Source: a virus
Length of the DNA stretch: 20,460 bases
Reading direction: 5' to 3' (one strand)
IMG/VR virus record: IMGVR_UViG_3300047560_000403
Coordinates: 1 to 20,460 of that record
Shown one piece after another: positions 19,601 through 20,460 of the stretch. The notes under the pieces are model-generated. The model ran no database searches. It saw nothing but the letters and a program-made list of their open reading frames with translations, and had not been told where the DNA came from. How positions within the stretch are numbered: position 1 is the stretch's first letter; every line of letters begins with the position of its first letter. The position numbers and the translations under genes are program-made.

Positions 19601-20460
19601 GAAGATAAAAATGTGGTATTAAGCATCGAATACTGGACAAGCCCATACACTGATAAAAATATTCACAGTGAGTGGAAGATTATCAACAACAATTCTTCTA
19701 CACAGTTGCCAACTGCAATTGAAAACAAATGGTTTGACAGTCTGTGTGGTAAAGATGAAGCAGGCCGTGTAGTTCCTGATCCAGCATTACCAGCAAAATT
19801 AAAATACGGTATTGAAGTACGTCCACGCCAAAGCATGTTTGTAAATCGCTTCGAAGCGTTGAAGCAGTTCATTGAACAAGTAAACTTGGCTTTACGTAGT
19901 CAACTAATTGTTGAAAGCAGAGACATCACTAAGTTAGAATCGTTTGAAGCAGAGCCAAGTACAATCACTGGCTTGTATGATTCAACACTAGATACAGATG
20001 CTGAATTACGTTTTGCTAATATTGGAACATACGGTAAGCCAACAGTAACACCAGTTATTGTTGATGGCAGAATTACAGGCATTGACATTGTTGAAAGAGG
20101 TAGTGGTTACTTGGTTGCTCCTTACATTGAAATTATTGGGTCTGGTACAGGCGCAGTAGTTAGATCAATCTTAGACTCAAGAGGCCGCGTTGTAGGTGCT
20201 ACAGTTATTTCTTCAGGCTATGGCTATGACGACAATACTATTGCAATGATTAGAAATTACAGCGTATTGATCCACAGCGACAGTATTGCTGAAGGCGCAT
20301 GGAGCATTTATACTTACGAACCTAGCACACTTGTTTGGTCCAGAGTACAAAGTCAAAGCTACGATGTAAGAAAGTATTGGAGCTATGCTGACTGGTATGC
20401 TACTGGTTATAATGAATTTACAGCAGTGGATCATTCTGTAACTTCTATGGTGTCATTAAC
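10646..20460 (+). CDS. Giant modular baseplate/structural protein in the gp7 position (partial)
   Basis: Continuous open frame of 3271 codons with no stop, still open at the right edge. GGAG lies 6 bases before the ATG, which sits inside the end of gene 6. I read it as one virion protein of the type found after gp6 in aquatic T4-like phages, where T4 has gp7 (1032 residues). No T4 gp7 similarity is evident to me. Order of parts: N-terminal head with NLLPRYYRTDANKKFLQATV and KINGYIGRQN (1-160); cupredoxin-like module (173-268); two YLNG modules (686-730, 913-957); a conserved-looking core with FGDVSPVESAWRRSSYYPFS (near 1215); CBM5/12-like motifs near 1421, 1553, 1734 and 2222; an FG-GAP-type propeller (2128-2762); a mixed C-terminal region with a GSGY-type module (about 3120-3200). 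No protease, glycosidase or transmembrane motif was seen. A role as wedge scaffold carrying host-surface-binding modules is inference. Confidence 0.88.
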   Translation, partial: MADSTNPSGNKSISANLLPRYYRTDANKKFLQATVDQLIQPGTVKKINGYIGRQNAKSATGDDIYITAPTADRQNYQLEPGLVIKDNLGNNTFFKDYQDYINQLGVFGANTKNHARLNEQEMYSWDPHINWDKFSNFQNYYWLPYGPDVIKITGQAQGIESTYTVNIMPEADNNTYVFFPNTTAQLENPTIKLYRGQTYRFEITSVGNPFSIKTKRTAGKFDRYLIPGITGQAIEEGVIQFTVPYNSPDILYYVSEKDANLGGVFEILSIDENTTLDVNAEIIGKKYYTLPDGTKLSNGMKVSFVGQVLPAEYRTGQYYVEGVGDAIQLINESILELVSSYTASESIAFDSTPFDSMPWSDATTFAGVKDYVVINRGSFDHNPWSRYNRWFHKDVIEASAAYNGKIANIDETARATRAIIEFEPNIRLYNFGTEAIADVDLIDTYTTDVMSNVEGQIGYNIDGVALAQGQRILFTNDTDVRVKNKIYKVDFLILDGERRIHLVDQGDPVANQVALIKQGLKNQGLMYWYNGTNWLSAQQKLTVNQAPLFDIVDDSGYSYGDKTVYDGSTFAGTRLFSYKVGTGTNDSVLGFPLTYKNINNVGDIVFNFNIATDSFQYKSGSNIVSGSTNVGYLVKTLPDRTEAFVNGWQKTLTKNLQSSVRIYRGTTKVNNFDIDLFEDINQLDDLVVKVYLNGDRLYNNQWSIVNGGYYKKLVLNADITASDILTIRCYAAQPINANGYYEIPYNLQNNPLNNEIGDFTLGEVSNHVNSMIGNLENFDGIFPGSSNLRDLGNVTPYGTRFVQHSGPISLSLYHITSENNNVIRALEQSRDDYNKFKRNFITVAKTLGVLGDPVKQVNLILQEINKDKPKTFPYYFSDMIPYNGSIRTDLTVIDYRIKTYPLTNTFTLDTLSSKAVLVYLNGEQLLYKKDYTFNSQGFIVVSATIANGDAITIYEFENTNGCFVPQTPTKLGIWPKYEPKIYLDTSLVTPRTMIQGHDGSQTLAYGDYRDELILELEKRIYNNIKIEYDPDIFDIHDIVPAYNRGNAYTLKEFNEVLASNFYKWVNVIDRDFTKPLSYNSSDSLTFNYKDLSTPDGQSPLPGYWKGIYRWMLDTDRPNLTPWEMLGFSEEPSWWQEQYGPAPYTRDNLIMWDDLADGIVRQPGVPPVQLTKYVRPYLKNRIPVDEYGNVQSPLLSGLANGIITNTTAGDFVFGDVSPVESAWRRSSYYPFSMLLTFMLLQPSKAFGVLLDRSRIVRNKAGQLIYKDTGLRIKPADIALPSIYSSTTDVRTSGIINYIVDYIISDNLKSYNQYAYDLTNIEPRLSHRISGFTSKEKFKLLLDSKTPLTSGSVFVPQEDYEIVLNSSSPIKKINYSAVIVTKFTDGFGIKGYSTTQPFFKYYDYTKTGIQINVGGISESYVTWAPRSQYSAGKVVAFGNRYYRAKSLHTTTEVFNPVYYELLPKLPIIGGVDAYLRQGWDRTTELTVPYGTKFRTVQEVVDFLVGYGEYLKDQGFVFDEFNTTLGAITNWETSAKEFLFWTTQNWSAGEDKWEDWRANQPYKAGTIVRYNGDYFQAIRLVEPTDIFNEEDYARLDGLSSVGSAVISLSPSANKLTFSTPLCIVDDIRNPFNGYEIFKVDGTQLQPNFLNNYREDNTVSYTPIDDGIYGATFYLVQKEQVVILKNTTLFNDTIYSPESGYRQERIKVAGYVSSDWKGDFNIPGFIFDQAVVQEWDAWKDYALGDIVKYKQFYYSAKTFIAGTQAFDANDWIKLDSKPEAKLLPNWTYKATQFTDFYSLDSDNFDASQQEVAQHLIGYQKRQYLSNIIQDDVSEFKFYQGMIVEKGTQNVLNKLFDVLSADGQESIKFYEEWALRVGQYGANQAFENIEFVIDEATLKSNPQGFELVNVIEPGLSDFITRQTPNDVYLKPIGYNSAPFPTVSTYTPYLRTPGYVRSNEVKLTLKTIDDILTQDVSSFLDGEYVWVGFEGREWNVYRYTNLQQQINNIEYTGTTVEIELTADVENVTPGSVIAIDQASNYTGFYKVKDVVLKKIIATATFKSQPKPFADQARATIAILNSQRFASIDDLSLTQINDGELAWTDDSGDGKWATWKFTPAFAQTELTNSAPANGLAYGRRVLLSDSGTIAISSTGVGDLIVFDRTGLAAPWLQRQTITAPFISRTEGFGYTPTPDAYTGDVIAISADSQWLASGTPRASNVSSKFKGQWNVNTSYDIGTVVLRNGQPYKAVVAHFGHDPLVTATTYTDLAGATVIGAGYGATFTIVSNKGNYTATITNSGSNYKVGDTIRITGNLVGGAAPTNNVVLTVVSIVNGDLSGPIANVSVTGNAKVFWNSIPYIPVDADGSNSNGFENQGVISIYKKDANNIFSLVATMLSPNPTANEKFGSSLVFGDNELFVGAEGYNNNTGIIYRVSYQSIVITATSYNPLGSSGTTVALSSTAGILPGLYLKGNGFTSNQYVATVNSTNNTVVITAAPDTAPNGIINFVDTSWRYDVINALTETLPSDSGFGKVLDMTSDNSVLIAAAPGRVTDGKVFVYKVNPLTGDYVKTQTIVGQDEQFGSSLSISNDGEYLAISSVLADGTKLDQGAVYVYKLVNGQYVCDPANNIGQLLTTNTPEVAGFFGSKVLFMNGYETLVIYSQGADNYTTTTFNTNGVTTFDNNLTKFKDRAEDSGRVDVYDRYNTKWVFGESLANSADGSSGYSSGLAVGANQILVGTPYVDDQGYRSGKIYSYRKTVGTYSWTILHKENNRVDLTKIKKAFLYNKVTNKLISYLDVIDSNQGKIPGVADQEIKYKTFYDPATYSSGNTTVNVDDGMAWTKSQVGALWWDLRTAKFFDSHDESLIYRNSNWNSIFPGASIDIYEWVETKLTPDQWNALADTEEGIAVGVSGTSLYDNTVYSIVRKYDNVSKTFKNTYYYWVKNKKTVPNIVDRKLSAQDVVDLIENPRGYGYRYLALTGNNSFSLVNVKSLLEDKNVVLSIEYWTSPYTDKNIHSEWKIINNNSSTQLPTAIENKWFDSLCGKDEAGRVVPDPALPAKLKYGIEVRPRQSMFVNRFEALKQFIEQVNLALRSQLIVESRDITKLESFEAEPSTITGLYDSTLDTDAELRFANIGTYGKPTVTPVIVDGRITGIDIVERGSGYLVAPYIEIIGSGTGAVVRSILDSRGRVVGATVISSGYGYDDNTIAMIRNYSVLIHSDSIAEGAWSIYTYEPSTLVWSRVQSQSYDVRKYWSYADWYATGYNEFTAVDHSVTSMVSL
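11162..11449 (+). other. Cupredoxin-like module of the giant protein, metal ligands missing
   Basis: Residues 173-268 follow the pattern of cupredoxin-like domains seen in phage structural proteins: PTIKLYRGQTYRFEI, then NPFSIKT, PGITGQAIEEGVIQFTVPY, LYYVSEKDANLGGVFEIL. In copper-binding members the first His (HPF) and the Cys/His before MGG are ligands. Here they are Asn (NPF), Val/Ser and Asn-Leu. The fold is probably kept as a structural sandwich without copper. Confidence 0.5.
12701..12835 (+). repeat. YLNG module, copy 1 (residues 686-730)
   Basis: VVKVYLNGDRLYNN, then a beta segment and LVLNADITASDILTIRCY. This is the 'V-x-LNG ... D-x-L-x-I' pattern common in phage tail and fibre proteins, and it pairs with the second copy about 680 bases downstream. 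Function is unknown; it is probably a small beta module. Confidence 0.5.
13382..13516 (+). repeat. YLNG module, copy 2 (residues 913-957)
   Basis: KAVLVYLNGEQLLYKKDYTF, then IVVSATIANGDAITIYEF. It has the same plan and length as the copy at 12701-12835, but diverged sequence, which points to an old duplication or repeated recruitment of a common phage module. Confidence 0.5.
14903..15026 (+). repeat. CBM5/12-like motif 1 (residues 1420-1460)
   Basis: Plan W-x5-Y-x2-G-x-V...Y-x-A: TWAPRSQYSAGKVVAFGNRY followed by YRAKSLH and a closing NPVYYELL. Spaced Trp/Tyr residues of this kind form the sugar-stacking face in family 5/12 carbohydrate-binding modules. Assigned by pattern only. Confidence 0.5.
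15290..15424 (+). repeat. CBM5/12-like motif 2 (residues 1549-1593)
   Basis: DWRANQPYKAGTIVRYNGDY followed by FQAIRLV and closing NEEDYARL. It keeps the Trp, Tyr, Gly and Val spacing of motif 1. The upstream FLFWTTQNWSAGEDKWE adds further aromatic residues. Confidence 0.55.
15836..15955 (+). repeat. CBM5/12-like motif 3 (residues 1731-1770)
   Basis: WDAWKDYALGDIVKYKQFYY followed by SAKTFIAG and closing FDANDWIKL. This is the closest to the textbook CBM5/12 plan (W-x-Y-x2-GD-x-V-x-Y...Y-x-A...W). Confidence 0.6.
17294..17401 (+). repeat. CBM5/12-like motif 4, inserted in propeller blade 2
   Basis: FKGQWNVNTSYDIGTVVLRN followed by GQPYKAVVAHFGHDPL; the central Trp is residue 2222. Same spacing as the other three, but it lies within a loop of the predicted propeller. 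Confidence 0.55.
17423..17690 (+). other. GSNY-type beta module inserted in propeller blade 2
   Basis: AGYGATFTIVSNKGNYTATI followed by TNSGSNYKVGDTIRITGNLV and GDLSGPIANVSVTG. This Gly/Asn-rich plan ('GSNY-x-VGD-x-I-x-I-x-G') recurs in structural proteins of aquatic T4-like phages. It sits directly after CBM-like motif 4. Blade 2 resumes after it with GVISIYKKD near 17750. Function is unknown. Confidence 0.45.
17930..18165 (+). other. Beta module inserted in propeller blade 3
   Basis: SSGTTVALSSTAGILPGLYL followed by KGNGFTSNQYVATVNSTNNT and VVITAAPDTAPNGIINFVD. This is a compact beta module of a kind repeated in phage structural proteins ('STAGI-x-x-G-x-Y-x-x-G-x-G'). It separates the first strands of blade 3 (FGSSLVFG...IIYRV) from blade 4. 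Confidence 0.45.
20010..20250 (+). other. GSGY-type module near the right edge
   Basis: Residues about 3122-3200: GRITGIDIVERGSGYLVAPY followed by IEIIGSGTGAVVRSILD, then GRVVGATVISSGYGYDDN. Two half-repeats of the 'G-x-I-x-x-(I/V)-x-V-x-x-x-G-x-GY' plan can be seen. It is followed by an aromatic stretch, KYWSYADWYATGYNEF, at about 20367-20420. The module type is common in phage tail proteins; its role is unknown. Confidence 0.45.

Noticed and set aside
10646-20460. Frameshift or split of the giant gene into several genes
   Set aside because: The reading frame was the same at every point checked (near 12000, 13500, 15000, 17100, 18660, 19680, 20400), and no stop was found.
1-20460. tRNA genes, CRISPR arrays, insertion sequences, integrase or attachment sites
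   Set aside because: None seen; almost all of the window is protein-coding and no direct or inverted repeats of the right kind stood out.

Overview
This window is a piece of a T4-like contractile-tailed phage (myovirus) genome. It holds a baseplate gene cluster on the + strand and, facing away from it, the genes for the late sigma factor (gp55) and a recombination nuclease subunit (gp47). The sequence is AT-rich and densely coding, with gene overlaps of 4 to 8 bases and no gap longer than about 80 bases. The proteins resemble the marine/freshwater 'exo-T-even' relatives of T4 (cyanophage- or pelagiphage-like) more than coliphage T4. The host cannot be determined from the sequence.

Layout. 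Positions 1-1593 (- strand) carry 55 then 47, overlapping by 8 bases; 47 runs off the left edge. Positions 1594-1674 are an 81-base divergent control region. It has a near-consensus host sigma-70 promoter firing leftward into 55 and, overlapping its -35 box, a T4-late-like promoter firing rightward. From 1675 to the right edge, seven + strand genes follow: a tail-tube cap/initiator (gp48/gp54-like), gp53, a 728-residue probable hub protein, the gp5-like central spike, gp25, an enlarged gp6, and a giant open frame of more than 3271 residues that leaves the window still open. A second late-like promoter sits between 25 and 6. No tRNA, insertion sequence, CRISPR array, integrase or clear terminator was seen.

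How the genes fit together. The host polymerase would read 55 early. gp55 then redirects RNA polymerase to late promoters, including the one next to its own gene, turning on the baseplate operon. gp53, gp25 and gp6 are wedge parts. gp5 and the 728-residue protein probably form the central spike and hub, and the gp48/54-like protein caps the hub and starts the tail tube. The giant protein sits where T4 encodes gp7, but it is at least three times longer. It looks modular: a cupredoxin-like fold, two 'YLNG' motifs, four motifs resembling family 5/12 carbohydrate-binding modules, and what reads as a seven-bladed FG-GAP-type propeller with extra modules inserted in two blades. I infer a baseplate-anchored protein with surface- or glycan-binding modules.

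The most interesting points are the giant modular protein, the overlapping early/late promoters around the sigma gene, and a marked avoidance of GCAGC/GCTGC that shows in the codons chosen for Ala-Ala pairs.
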